Shown in pieces: positions 30,839-37,585 of a stretch of 51,693 bases of DNA (position 1 is its first letter; the number at the start of each line of letters is the position of its first letter). Both the position numbers and the translations under genes were made by a program. Location of the stretch: positions 1 through 51,693 of IMG/VR virus record IMGVR_UViG_3300036939_000003; one strand, given 5' to 3'. Source of the DNA: a virus. Under the pieces are notes generated by a model. That model ran no database searches, was not told the DNA's origin, and worked only from the letters and a program-made list of their open reading frames with translations.

Positions 30839-30895
30839 CTCAACGGTTATCTGAATACCGTCGAACTTCAGAGAACCTTATTTCACATGGACAGT

Positions 30896-30919
30896 GGGCG
30901 CATCTTTCGGGGTGCGCTC
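30896..30919 (+). other. 9-bp hairpin before the 85-aa gene
   Basis: GGGCGCATC pairs with GGTGCGCTC around TTTCGG, ending 9 bases before the ATG at 30929. No T run, so more likely an RNA structure controlling translation or processing than a terminator. Confidence 0.5.
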
Positions 30920-30928
30920 GTAACAAAA

Positions 30929-31186
30929 ATGACGAGAGAAGAACATTTACAGTGGGCAAAGGAACGCGCATTGAAGTACTGCGACAATAAGCAACCTCTA
31001 GCGGCTTGGATTTCCTTTAGAAGTGATATGAGCAAGCACGGAGAAACACGAAATCATATTGCTCTACCTATGGGTGATGAGATGTTCAGTTTCTTTCTGC
31101 AATCGCCTGAATCCGTTGAAGCAATCCAAATTATGAACAATCCCGGTCCGTTTAATATTCGCAGATTTATTGAAGGTTTTAACTGA
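30929..31186 (+). CDS. Conserved phage protein, 85 aa
   Basis: From ATG 30929: MTREEHLQWAKERALKYCDN, then FRSDMSKHGETRNH, ending RRFIEGFN. This family ('MTREEHL.W.K.RALEY ... S.L.KHPET ... FI.GFN') is frequent in tailed phages without known role (from memory). The stop overlaps the RusA start (TGATGAG). Confidence 0.7.
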   Translation: MTREEHLQWAKERALKYCDNKQPLAAWISFRSDMSKHGETRNHIALPMGDEMFSFFLQSPESVEAIQIMNNPGPFNIRRFIEGFN

Positions 31187-31530
31187 TGAGTGAAATAAAA
31201 CTAACTTTACCTTATCCGCCTTCACTAAACCGGCTTTACCGAATGGTGAACGGAAGATTTCAGATAAGCAAGGTTGGTAAGGGCTATAAAAACGAGATTA
31301 TGTGGCTCTGTAAAGTTAATCGGGTGCAGCCTCTCGCTAGTGAAATAGCTTGTGAGTTTAAGTTTTACAGACCTCAAAAACGCGGTGATATTGACAATCT
31401 TTTCAAGGTTCTGGCTGATTCGCTAATTGGTAGTTGTTATTGCGATGATTCGCAGATTAAAGAGATTCACGCTTATAGATTTGATGACAAATTAAATCCG
31501 CGTGTAGAGATTGAGATTAGAGAAATATGA
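31186..31530 (+). CDS. rusA: RusA-type Holliday junction resolvase
   Basis: 114 residues. N-terminal LTLPYPPSLNRLYRM, then the active-site block KRGDIDNLFKVLADSLIGSCYCDDSQIKEI with the conserved Asp residues. RusA dimers cut Holliday junctions at CC sequences and help resolve recombination and replication intermediates. Starts with the phage's recurrent ATGAGTGAAATA string. Ends by ATGA overlap with the next gene. Confidence 0.92.
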   Translation: MSEIKLTLPYPPSLNRLYRMVNGRFQISKVGKGYKNEIMWLCKVNRVQPLASEIACEFKFYRPQKRGDIDNLFKVLADSLIGSCYCDDSQIKEIHAYRFDDKLNPRVEIEIREI

Positions 31531-31985
31531 AAAGTTCAGCAAAAGATTATCCGACATCACTTTCAACGCCGATTGATAGAACGGCAGCGCGGGTTATCTC
31601 AAAAGGGACTCACTTTGAGTTTAAGGCTACTGAAATAAACCGTGAGATTTGGGAGATTCCGCCTCCATTAGTTTTCCCGATACCGGAAAGCATTAAAGCA
31701 CTTATCGGAACGAAGAAAGGTGATTTAACAGTTATCGGATATTTAGGAGCGGGAAAGGCAAACAATAAAGGTGCTCGTATTTTAGTTCGATGTGTTTGCG
31801 GTAAATATGAAAAGCGGGTGGCGAATAAATGGAGAAAGCCCCAGAAGGCGAAAAGTTGCTGCCACTTTTGCGAACTAAAAGCAAAGCTAAAAGTTTCTAA
31901 TCTTCCTTATGAAGAAAGAAACAGAATTGAAAATATGGAACGCGCTCGACACGGTTTTCCTTTGAAGCCGATTAAAAAGGATTAG
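31527..31985 (+). CDS. Zinc-ribbon protein, 152 aa
   Basis: Residues about 70-130: GDLTVIGYLGAGKANNKGARILVRCVCGKYEKRV...KSCCHFCEL. The CVCG ... C-x-x-C set forms a zinc ribbon; the fold 'G.LTV.G......R..VRC.CG.Y' recurs in phage replication-region proteins (from memory). DNA binding is probable. Linked to RusA by ATGA overlap. Confidence 0.68.
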   Translation: MKSSAKDYPTSLSTPIDRTAARVISKGTHFEFKATEINREIWEIPPPLVFPIPESIKALIGTKKGDLTVIGYLGAGKANNKGARILVRCVCGKYEKRVANKWRKPQKAKSCCHFCELKAKLKVSNLPYEERNRIENMERARHGFPLKPIKKD

Positions 31986-31987
31986 TT

Positions 31988-32143
31988 ATGAAAACCTGTA
32001 AACGATGTAATAAGGAAAAACCTCTCAAGGACTTCTATGAGCATTTAACAAGCAAAGACGGTCACTTAAATATCTGTATTGATTGTAAGAGAGTAGAGGC
32101 AAATAACAGGAAAAGAAGGTTAAGAGCGAGGTTAGGTAAATAA
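31988..32143 (+). CDS. 51-aa zinc-finger protein
   Basis: MKTCKRCNKEKPLKDFYEHL, then DGHLNICIDCKRVEAN and a basic tail. The 'CK.C....PL..F......DG....C..C' layout is that of the small HNH-associated finger found alone in many phages. Confidence 0.65.
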   Translation: MKTCKRCNKEKPLKDFYEHLTSKDGHLNICIDCKRVEANNRKRRLRARLGK

Positions 32144-32145
32144 AT

Positions 32146-32361
32146 ATGAAACAAGTAACAGAAAACGCGAAAGCTAAGATACTCAAAAGATACACGGTTG
32201 AAGAAATACGCACTATATTCGCCAAACGCCTTGACGATGATTTACTGGCATCGGTGGGCGTTCTGGAAATGGGCGTGGTTTCTCAGCGACATTCCGACCC
32301 GCATATTGCTGTCTGGAAAGGATATGAAATATTAACTGATTCACGTTACTTAAATTTATGA
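32146..32361 (+). CDS. Small early protein, 71 aa
   Basis: Helical N-terminus, MKQVTENAKAKILKRYTVEE, then a strand GVVSQRHSDPHIAVWKGYEI. Unrecognised. Ends by ATGA overlap with a 27-aa peptide. Confidence 0.58.
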   Translation: MKQVTENAKAKILKRYTVEEIRTIFAKRLDDDLLASVGVLEMGVVSQRHSDPHIAVWKGYEILTDSRYLNL

Positions 32362-32441
32362 CCTTCATTAAAGGATACATATTAACTTTAACCTTTCTCT
32401 GCTTATTCATAACAGCAGAGGAAATGAGGGCGGGGGATTAA
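32358..32441 (+). CDS. 27-aa signal-like peptide
   Basis: MTFIKGYILTLTFLCLFITAEE then MRAGD. One hydrophobic helix. Its last codons lie in repeat R2. Confidence 0.4.
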   Translation: MTFIKGYILTLTFLCLFITAEEMRAGD

Positions 32442-32443
32442 AT
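32413..32443. repeat. Cassette-flanking repeat R2, left copy
   Basis: 31 bases identical to 32717-32747 (start CAGCAGAGGAAATGAGGG, end GGATTAAAT). Encodes AEEMRAGD and a stop, and supplies the purine-rich ribosome site of the next gene. Confidence 0.9.
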
Positions 32444-32707
32444 ATGCACTGGACAGAAAGAAGCACAGAAGATTTCTTATCAAGGATTACTTTTGATTTT
32501 ATTGCCCAACTTAATCGGCATTCAGATGTTTTTGACGAGGACGAAAAGTTGACTATCGAGCAAATGATTGAAAAGGCTCGTTCGATCGGCTTTAAGGTTG
32601 CGTTAGTTGCTTACAAAGCAGATGCGCCTGTCAATTCTGAAATATTTTCTCGTTGTTGGGAAAAGCAGAGTAAGCCTGCTGACTTCTTTGAACTTGAAGA
32701 AAACTAG
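32444..32707 (+). CDS. Small acidic protein, 87 aa
   Basis: Helical and acidic (DEDEKLTIEQMIEKARSIGFKV). No motif. Single gene between the two R2 copies. Confidence 0.58.
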   Translation: MHWTERSTEDFLSRITFDFIAQLNRHSDVFDEDEKLTIEQMIEKARSIGFKVALVAYKADAPVNSEIFSRCWEKQSKPADFFELEEN

Positions 32708-32716
32708 AAATGTTAG

Positions 32717-32747
32717 CAGCAGAGGAAATGAGGGCGGGGGATTAAAT
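32717..32747. repeat. Cassette-flanking repeat R2, right copy
   Basis: Identical to 32413-32443. Here it forms most of a 12-codon remnant frame (32710-32745, MLAAEEMRAGD) directly followed by the ATG of a 21-aa peptide. Confidence 0.9.
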
Positions 32748-32811
32748 GGAAATTCTTTTTATCGGTTTTATCGCAGCGATCTTTTATCTTAAATACCATC
32801 GTAAAAAATGA
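32746..32811 (+). CDS. 21-aa single-helix membrane peptide
   Basis: MEILFIGFIAAIFYLKYHRK plus K. Uses the ribosome site inside R2. Last gene before the replication-region promoter. Confidence 0.38.
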   Translation: MEILFIGFIAAIFYLKYHRKK

Positions 32812-32853
32812 TGTTTTAGAAGCGGAAATAATTGAGTAAAACGCCCATTTTTA

Positions 32854-32882
32854 TTGACTTTTATTGATATTTGAATTAAGAT
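32854..32882 (+). promoter_or_regulatory. Promoter of the replication-region operon
   Basis: TTGACT (32854-32859), 17 bases, TAAGAT (32877-32882). The surrounding ATTTTTATTGAC and later TTTGAT-like bases are shared with the promoter at 38235, suggesting one phage promoter class. Confidence 0.65.
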
Positions 32883-32889
32883 TAAAGAT

Positions 32890-33050
32890 GTCTGACGGTA
32901 ACACTTTTCTAGTTACGCCATTGGTGTAATTTGACGAGAGGTATTTAAATTTCTACACTAACAAAGCCACTTATCTTGGCTCGTTATGGAAGGTGTTTGC
33001 CGTCAGACAGCAGCACTCGTCAGCGAGTTTAAGGTAAGTGGCTTTTTGTT
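32890..33050 (+). ncRNA. Highly structured leader or small RNA
   Basis: The expected start falls at the first base of a long-range stem: GTCTGACGG (32890-32898) pairs with CCGTCAGAC (33000-33008), continued by AACAC/GTGTT (32900-32904 with 32993-32997). Inside is TTACGCC-ATT-GGTGTAA (32913-32929). After it, ACTCG-TCAG-CGAGT (33015-33028). AAAGCCACTTA (32963-32973) pairs with TAAGTGGCTTT (33035-33045), followed by TTGTTTTT, an end-of-RNA signal. The terminator pairing reaches into the long stem's loop, so two alternative folds exist. Confidence 0.68.
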
Positions 33051-33052
33051 TT
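33035..33052 (+). terminator. Terminator arm and T tract before 33063
   Basis: TAAGTGGC then TTTTTGTTTTT. Its partner arm is 62 bases upstream, with the 33015-33028 hairpin in the loop. It stands 11 bases before the first gene, so read-through is required. Confidence 0.55.
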
Positions 33053-33062
33053 TGGAGTAAAT

Positions 33063-33659
33063 ATGCCATCAGGATACACAGCCATAATAGGCGAAAAAGA
33101 TAATGTTAAGTTTCAGGAGTTTGCGCTTCTTTGTGCGCGAGCTTTCGGCGCAACAATTCTAATGCGTGATGATTCACTGGATGTGCCGATTCCAGAAGAA
33201 TTTCAACCCACTGATTACCACTCTAAACAATTAAAGAAGGCTAATTGGGAACTTGATAAGGTTAAACAAATGACTGATGCGCAAATTAAACGCGCCATCC
33301 TAAAAGAGTTTAACGAAGAAGTTGCTCGAATTACTGGATACATCGAAAAAGATAGGATACTAGCCGAAAAATACGGTCGTATGATTTGCGACGTACAGGC
33401 TTGGAAACCTCCAACTGATGAGCATAAGGAAATGAAAAACTTTATGCTCCAACAACTTCACGAATCCTTAAAATTTGATTGCGGACTTTATAGCGAAACA
33501 GACATTCCAAAAACAATGCCTTCAATAGATGAATGGCGTAAGAAGAAAATCGAAAAGATAGCTAGAGATATTACTTACCATACTGAGGAAAATCAGAAGG
33601 AAATTGAACGGACTAACAAGCGTAATCTCTGGATAAAACAATTAAGAGAAAGCCTTTAA
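33063..33659 (+). CDS. Conserved phage protein, 198 aa
   Basis: MPSGYTAIIGEKDNVKFQEF, ALLCARAFGA, MRDDSLDVPIPEEFQPTDYH, then long charged helices. This family is common in siphophages and prophages, usually near replication genes (from memory); function unknown. GGAG site before the ATG. First gene after the structured leader. Confidence 0.75.
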   Translation: MPSGYTAIIGEKDNVKFQEFALLCARAFGATILMRDDSLDVPIPEEFQPTDYHSKQLKKANWELDKVKQMTDAQIKRAILKEFNEEVARITGYIEKDRILAEKYGRMICDVQAWKPPTDEHKEMKNFMLQQLHESLKFDCGLYSETDIPKTMPSIDEWRKKKIEKIARDITYHTEENQKEIERTNKRNLWIKQLRESL

Positions 33660-33681
33660 CCCATTAACTTGAGAGGAGAGA
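33656..33681. repeat. Cassette-flanking repeat R3, left copy
   Basis: 26 bases (TTAACCCATTAACTTGAG then AGGAGAGA) identical to 33976-34001; contains the AGGAG ribosome site of the next gene. Confidence 0.9.
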
Positions 33682-33683
33682 AA

Positions 33684-33872
33684 ATGAAAAAACAAATTTT
33701 AGAAACTGAAATACCGACAAACATTGCCTGTCCTGATTGCGGGGCGCGTGTTTGGACTGATAACGACATTGAGTTTTGCAAGGGCTGTTCTTGGTCGAGA
33801 GCCGTTGCCGTTAAACCTGTTCATTACAATCAGCACACACGAGGCGGAAAGCAGCCGAAAATAAACAAATGA
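33684..33872 (+). CDS. 62-aa zinc-ribbon protein
   Basis: CPDCGARVW near 16-24 and FCKGCSW near 32-38 make a zinc ribbon; basic C-terminus. A TTG at 33669 is in frame, but the AGGAG site points to ATG 33684. Ends by ATGA overlap. Confidence 0.65.
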   Translation: MKKQILETEIPTNIACPDCGARVWTDNDIEFCKGCSWSRAVAVKPVHYNQHTRGGKQPKINK

Positions 33873-33979
33873 AAAAGAGTGAAAGAATATTCTGGATGTT
33901 AATGCGGTGGCTGTTCAAAATCTTACTTACCATCTTTATATTACTGTGCATTTACAGACTTGTTACAGCACCACGTTAA
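33869..33979 (+). CDS. 36-aa membrane peptide
   Basis: MKKSERIFWMLMRWLFKILL then TIFILLCIYRLVTAPR, one hydrophobic helix with a basic N-terminus. Coupled to the zinc-ribbon gene; both sit between the R3 copies. Confidence 0.5.
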   Translation: MKKSERIFWMLMRWLFKILLTIFILLCIYRLVTAPR

Positions 33980-34001
33980 CCCATTAACTTGAGAGGAGAG
34001 A
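33976..34001. repeat. Cassette-flanking repeat R3, right copy
   Basis: Identical to 33656-33681, again providing the AGGAG site of the following gene. Confidence 0.9.
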
Positions 34002-34003
34002 GA

Positions 34004-34216
34004 ATGGCTTACATAAGCGAACACGACACGAGGAAAGCAATCATTACTTGTCTGGAAGTTTTGGAAATTAAAGGCGATAACCCAATGATTGACAAATTAC
34101 AGATTGAAGCTAGGGAATTGCTAAGAAACTCATTAAGTTCACTCGATAAAGATTGGCATATTCGACTACTTTTGGATATCAGAAAGGATGTAAGAGAAAA
34201 GTTGATAAATAAATAA
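34004..34216 (+). CDS. Small helical protein, 70 aa
   Basis: MAYISEHDTRKAIITCLEVL, then helices to the end. The AGGAGAGAGA site supports ATG 34004 over the TTG at 33989. Unrecognised. Confidence 0.6.
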   Translation: MAYISEHDTRKAIITCLEVLEIKGDNPMIDKLQIEARELLRNSLSSLDKDWHIRLLLDIRKDVREKLINK

Positions 34217-34222
34217 CAAGTT

Positions 34223-34310
34223 TCAGGAACGCGGAAATCTAAAAATGGAGGAAATACAAATTATTACGATTAAAACTTCCTCTAGCAAACAAACCAATCC
34301 GCGTTCCTGA
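34223..34310 (+). other. 13-bp inverted-repeat leader with a 21-codon frame
   Basis: TCAGGAACGCGGA (34223-34235) pairs perfectly with TCCGCGTTCCTGA (34298-34310); inside it GAGGAA (34248-34253) pairs with TTCCTC (34277-34282). An ATG at 34245 opens 21 codons (MEEIQIITIKTSSSKQTNPR plus S) whose stop is the last base of the right arm. It may be a leader peptide controlling the next gene. The arm core AACGCGG/CCGCGTT also occurs in hairpin A at 29247-29286. Confidence 0.55.
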
Positions 34311-34319
34311 TTAAATATT

Positions 34320-34760
34320 ATGAGTGAAGAAACTTGGATTTATCTAATTAAAGACAACTTTACAGGTCTACACAAAATTGGTCGTAGCCACGACCCAAAA
34401 GGAAGGTATAAAAAGCTGTGCAAGCAAGATACTTTAATGCCTTACCCTAACGATTTTGTTTTCGTTGGAGCATGGAAATCAACCTCTTTAAGTGAAAAGG
34501 AACTGCACGAAATTTTCGGCTTTTGCAGAAAACGGGGTGAATGGTTTGACCTTTCCGAGGAGGAAGTAGCTTGGATTGAAAGCAAATATTTCTACATCAA
34601 AGAGAATCTTTTCCTCCAAACATCTTTATTCGATAACCTCCTTGACGCTGGATTAATACACACTGCGGTTTATCAACTCAAAGGCGATAAGGAAAAGGAA
34701 ATAGCAAACGCAGACATGGTTGATTATTTAATAGAAGGTTTTGACGAATATTTTATCTAA
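34320..34760 (+). CDS. GIY-YIG (T5orf172/MUG113-type) nuclease-like protein
   Basis: 146 residues. WIYLIKDNFTGLHKIGRSHDP is the GIY-YIG-like opening (Y-L-I-K ... H-K-I-G-R-S), followed by RYKKLC, EKELHEIFGFCRKRGEWFDLS with the conserved Glu-His and GEWF. Proteins of this group are stand-alone nucleases or homing-like enzymes in phages. One-base overlap with the replication initiator gene, just right of the inverted-repeat leader. Confidence 0.78.
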   Translation: MSEETWIYLIKDNFTGLHKIGRSHDPKGRYKKLCKQDTLMPYPNDFVFVGAWKSTSLSEKELHEIFGFCRKRGEWFDLSEEEVAWIESKYFYIKENLFLQTSLFDNLLDAGLIHTAVYQLKGDKEKEIANADMVDYLIEGFDEYFI

Positions 34761-35758
34761 TGGCTGAAATTCCACAACAAGCAATAAAAGACTGGCATAC
34801 GGTAAAACCGTCAAGTTATGCAGCGTTTTGCCTTATGTGCCAAGTCAAAGACACTCGCTCGGAAGATGTCTATTTAGATCAAGCCAAAGCTTCAGAATAC
34901 GGGATTAAAAAGAGTGCTTACTACTATGCTTTTGATGAACTGGAAAGTGAAAACTGGATTGCCTTTTCCAGAAAAGCGGATGGCAAGAAATGGTGGAAAC
35001 TACTCAAAGGGTTTTCCGCAAACGTTGAAATTGAGCAACCGATTGAAGATGAAAATTCCGCAAACGTGGAAAACGAGAATGAAAAAGAGTCCATAAGCGT
35101 GGAAAATTCCGCAAATACGGAAAAAGAAAGTGAAAAAATTCCGCAAACGTGGAATGAAAATTCCGCAAACGTGGAATCCCCCCTAGAACCCCCTATAAGG
35201 ATAAATATTAACCAAAAAGAAATTAAACCAAAGTATGAAGAAAGTCTTTTCGTCGTTCGCCTTTCGGATAGTGACACGGAATTGAGAAGTGCAATTGCAG
35301 GCAAAATCGGAGAGAAGAAGAAAACTGAACCTGTTTCTCCTGAAGAATGGGTTCAAATCGTTCAGGTTTTCGATAATTGGAAAAGAGTATTCAGAAAAAA
35401 CCGTTCAACTAGACTTACGGCGGAAAGGGGAAGGGCAATTCTAGACAGATTACGTTCAATTCATAAATTCACTGTTGAAGAAATCGAGAAGGCGATCAAA
35501 GGGTGTAGAGCCAGCCCAAATCATAACGGCACTAATGACGGCAAAGTATACGATGAAATAGAACTTATCTGCCGTACAGATCAATTCACTGAAAGGTTTA
35601 TAGGGTATTACGAAGTAGCTAACCAAAACGGAGCAAAAAATGCAATTAGTAAAAACGGAAACGGCAATTATCGAAACGGAAAGCAAACCGCTTTCCCCAG
35701 CAATCAGCGAACTGATGAGGAAACTCTCGCTCTCATCGGAGCAAGCCCCAAAACCTGA
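34760..35758 (+). CDS. Replication initiator (lambda O-like)
   Basis: 332 residues. The N-terminal 85 form a winged helix (VKPSSYAAFCLMCQVKD, ASEYGIKKSAYYYAFDELESENWIAF). A low-complexity middle (90-140) with repeated ENSANVE coincides with DNA iterons. The C-terminal half (EEWVQIVQVFDNWKRVF ... IEKAIKGCRASP) resembles initiator C-domains that recruit the helicase. As in lambda, the origin seems to lie within the gene and the next gene is a DnaC-like loader. The two open frames overlap by 119 bases. Confidence 0.78.
   Translation: MAEIPQQAIKDWHTVKPSSYAAFCLMCQVKDTRSEDVYLDQAKASEYGIKKSAYYYAFDELESENWIAFSRKADGKKWWKLLKGFSANVEIEQPIEDENSANVENENEKESISVENSANTEKESEKIPQTWNENSANVESPLEPPIRININQKEIKPKYEESLFVVRLSDSDTELRSAIAGKIGEKKKTEPVSPEEWVQIVQVFDNWKRVFRKNRSTRLTAERGRAILDRLRSIHKFTVEEIEKAIKGCRASPNHNGTNDGKVYDEIELICRTDQFTERFIGYYEVANQNGAKNAISKNGNGNYRNGKQTAFPSNQRTDEETLALIGASPKT
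35014..35176. repeat. Five iterons: probable replication origin
   Basis: 16-bp dyad units: TTCCGCAAACGTTGAA (35014), TTCCGCAAACGTGGAA (35056, 35139, 35161) and TTCCGCAAATACGGAA (35107). Spacings 42, 51, 32 and 22. Each is an interrupted palindrome TTCC...GGAA (TTGAA in the first). Units 1, 2, 3 and 5 are read as SAN(V/T)E but unit 4 is read in another frame as IPQTWN, so the DNA rather than the protein is being kept. An A+T-rich run (GGATAAATATTAACCAAAAA) follows at 35198 as a possible unwinding element. Confidence 0.82.
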
Positions 35759-36422
35759 ATGCGAGGTTTGCAATGATGCGCCAACAGGAATGGTGATTGT
35801 CAGAGAAAACGGCTATTCGTTCGCTAAACCCTGTGTTTGCAGGTTGGAAAAGTTACGCCGTAATCGTCTCGCTCAGATACCGCAGATTTACAAGGATGTT
35901 TCGATTGACACTTTGAAAGCCATCAATAATTCGCAGCAAAAAGCGGTTGCTCTCGTTAAAGCTTACCCGCAGGATAATTTTATCTTTTGCGGTCGTTTTG
36001 GCTCGGGCAAAACATACCTTCTCTGGACGCTTTACAAGGCGGCTGTGATGCGTGATACGGAAAGAGTAGTAGCCTGCAAGATGGTTACTCTGATTGATGA
36101 GTATAAAAGATTTATTGCCGATTCTATGGCGAATGTGGATAAGCCGGTTTATCCGAGAATAGCGGCGGCAGACCTTCGCCAAGACCATACCAAATACTCG
36201 ATATTTTTTGACGATATTGATAAGGAAACTCCGACAGAGTTTGTTGCTAAACAGGTGTTCGATTTAGCCGATGCGATTTATGAGAATAAACACCAGATCG
36301 TGACTACGACAAATTTAACAGTTACGGAATTAGTTGATTATTTCGACAGGGCAGATAAAAGATACGGCGGCGGTATCGTTCGCAGGTTAATTGATAACGC
36401 CCATCGGATTGAGATGTTTTAA
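35640..36422 (+). CDS. DnaC-like helicase loader (AAA+ ATPase)
   Basis: 260 residues. Cys-rich N-terminal finger CEVCNDAPTG ... CVCRLEK, then AAA+ domain with Walker A GRFGSGKTY near 118-126, Walker B IFFDDID near 188-194, and sensor-like TTTNLT near 222. It would load the host replicative helicase at the phage origin. GGAG lies 7 bases before ATG 35640, so the long overlap with the initiator gene seems real. Confidence 0.85.
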   Translation: MQLVKTETAIIETESKPLSPAISELMRKLSLSSEQAPKPECEVCNDAPTGMVIVRENGYSFAKPCVCRLEKLRRNRLAQIPQIYKDVSIDTLKAINNSQQKAVALVKAYPQDNFIFCGRFGSGKTYLLWTLYKAAVMRDTERVVACKMVTLIDEYKRFIADSMANVDKPVYPRIAAADLRQDHTKYSIFFDDIDKETPTEFVAKQVFDLADAIYENKHQIVTTTNLTVTELVDYFDRADKRYGGGIVRRLIDNAHRIEMF

Positions 36423-36443
36423 CGGTTAAAAGAGGAATGTATC

Positions 36444-36463
36444 AGTGGTTAAGTGTAACCATA
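36444..36463. repeat. Cassette-flanking repeat R4, left copy
   Basis: AGTGGTTAAGTGTAACCATA, identical to 36716-36735; it holds the hairpin GGTTA-AGTG-TAACC. Confidence 0.88.
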
Positions 36464-36473
36464 GGGATTGATT

Positions 36474-36695
36474 ATGGAAAAAGAAAATAAGAAAAATGCA
36501 AGTTTCTTGTCTAATACGCTAACTAACCGCGAATTTGAAATAAGATGGTATCGTCAAAACGGTAAATATTCGGAACGAATCGCCAGAGATGGGCACGGGC
36601 AACTGTACTTAATCGGTGACTGGTCGTGGAATCGAAATTATCCTGAAAAAGCCGAAACAGTTGAACCTTTGATTCGCTTAGCTAAATCCAATTAG
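36474..36695 (+). CDS. Small protein, 73 aa
   Basis: MEKENKKNASFLSNTLTNRE, then a beta segment with four Trp (IRWYRQ, IGDWSWN). Single gene between the R4 copies. TTG 36468 is an unlikely alternative start. Unrecognised. Confidence 0.58.
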   Translation: MEKENKKNASFLSNTLTNREFEIRWYRQNGKYSERIARDGHGQLYLIGDWSWNRNYPEKAETVEPLIRLAKSN

Positions 36696-36715
36696 CGGCT
36701 TAATATTTATAGCGG

Positions 36716-36735
36716 AGTGGTTAAGTGTAACCATA
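36716..36735. repeat. Cassette-flanking repeat R4, right copy
   Basis: Identical to 36444-36463, with the same GGTTA/TAACC hairpin. Confidence 0.88.
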
Positions 36736-36751
36736 AAGATGAGAGGTGAAT

Positions 36752-36946
36752 ATGATTGAAACAAAAGATAAACGTAAAAATTCAACAACTGATTCAATGG
36801 TGCAAAAACTGTTAAAAATGGCAGAACTTGCTTCAAAACTCTTACCTCGATGTATTCACGGAAACCCTATGCGCGATTTTACAGGGGCAATTCTTTATCC
36901 CTCATGCGGATGTAAAGAAAAGTTATTTAACAGCAATAAGTATTAA
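36752..36946 (+). CDS. 64-aa putative zinc protein
   Basis: Basic helix then RCIHGNPMRDFTGAILYPSCGCK, a C-x-H ... C-x-C set that could bind one zinc. GAGAGGTGA precedes the ATG. Unrecognised. Confidence 0.55.
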   Translation: MIETKDKRKNSTTDSMVQKLLKMAELASKLLPRCIHGNPMRDFTGAILYPSCGCKEKLFNSNKY

Positions 36947-36949
36947 TTT

Positions 36950-37276
36950 ATGAGTGAAATAGAACTAATCGGAAAATGTGGATGCGGTAAACCTAACAGG
37001 TATCAGGTACCCAATAATCAATTAGCCTGTAATAAACATCTTCGCTGTCCAACGTATGATGAAGCAGTAAATATGCTGATTCAAGCAAGACAGGAAAATG
37101 CTTTAATGAGAGAAGTTTTAGATTCTATCGCTAACCCGATTCGTGTAATGCAAGAGGAAGCAGAAAAGAAAGGCGCAAGATTAGATGGAATGATGGCAAT
37201 GTCTTTGGCTAATGATGCGAAATGGTTATCACAACAAGCGCGTGAAGTATTGGATAAGGTGAAAAGTGATGAGTGA
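36950..37276 (+). CDS. Small zinc/helical protein, 108 aa
   Basis: N-terminal C-x-C ... C-x-x-H-x-x-C (KCGCGKPN ... ACNKHLRC) finger, then two long helices, possibly a coiled coil. Starts with the recurring ATGAGTGAAATA. Unrecognised. Confidence 0.6.
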   Translation: MSEIELIGKCGCGKPNRYQVPNNQLACNKHLRCPTYDEAVNMLIQARQENALMREVLDSIANPIRVMQEEAEKKGARLDGMMAMSLANDAKWLSQQAREVLDKVKSDE

Positions 37277-37550
37277 AAAATATTTAAGGTTAGAAGAAAT
37301 GTTTCGTGTTGATGGCGGTCTTCATCCAGAATATGAAAAAGGTTGGAACGATGCTATTAAATTTGCTATTGAAAACCAAATGGTGTTTTTCGGCTACCGA
37401 GACAGAAACGGGGAAGCCACGCATAAAGGAATAAGAGGTAATTACGCATCAGAATATTTTGGCGAGATTTATGAAAAACTCGAAGCGTTTGAAAGGATTG
37501 CTGATGAAATTAATGAGATACGGAAAGAACATACGGTAAACGACTATTAA
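37269..37550 (+). CDS. Small protein, 93 aa
   Basis: MSEKYLRLEEMFRVDGGLHP, then HPEYEKGWNDAIKFAIE and a helical end. GTG 37266 is three bases upstream. Overlaps the previous gene by 8 bases. Unrecognised. Confidence 0.58.
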   Translation: MSEKYLRLEEMFRVDGGLHPEYEKGWNDAIKFAIENQMVFFGYRDRNGEATHKGIRGNYASEYFGEIYEKLEAFERIADEINEIRKEHTVNDY

Positions 37551-37585
37551 ATAATGGCTGAACCTGTAAGGAGAATTTAATGAGT
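37549..37585. repeat. Cassette boundary repeat R5, copy 1
   Basis: AAATAATGGCTGAAC (37549-37563) and AAGGAGAATTTAATGAGT (37568-37585), both repeated at 37796-37834. The first half contains ATGGCTGAACCT, the start of the gene at 38013; here it yields only the 8-codon frame MAEPVRRI. Confidence 0.85.

Noticed and set aside
30379-30843. Minus-strand frames inside the methyltransferase gene
   Set aside because: No motifs, no ribosome site; unlike the plus-strand +1 frame they show no repeated or domain-like pattern.
32710-32745. MLAAEEMRAGD as a real gene
   Set aside because: It is the duplicated tail of the peptide ending at 32441 and probably only a remnant.
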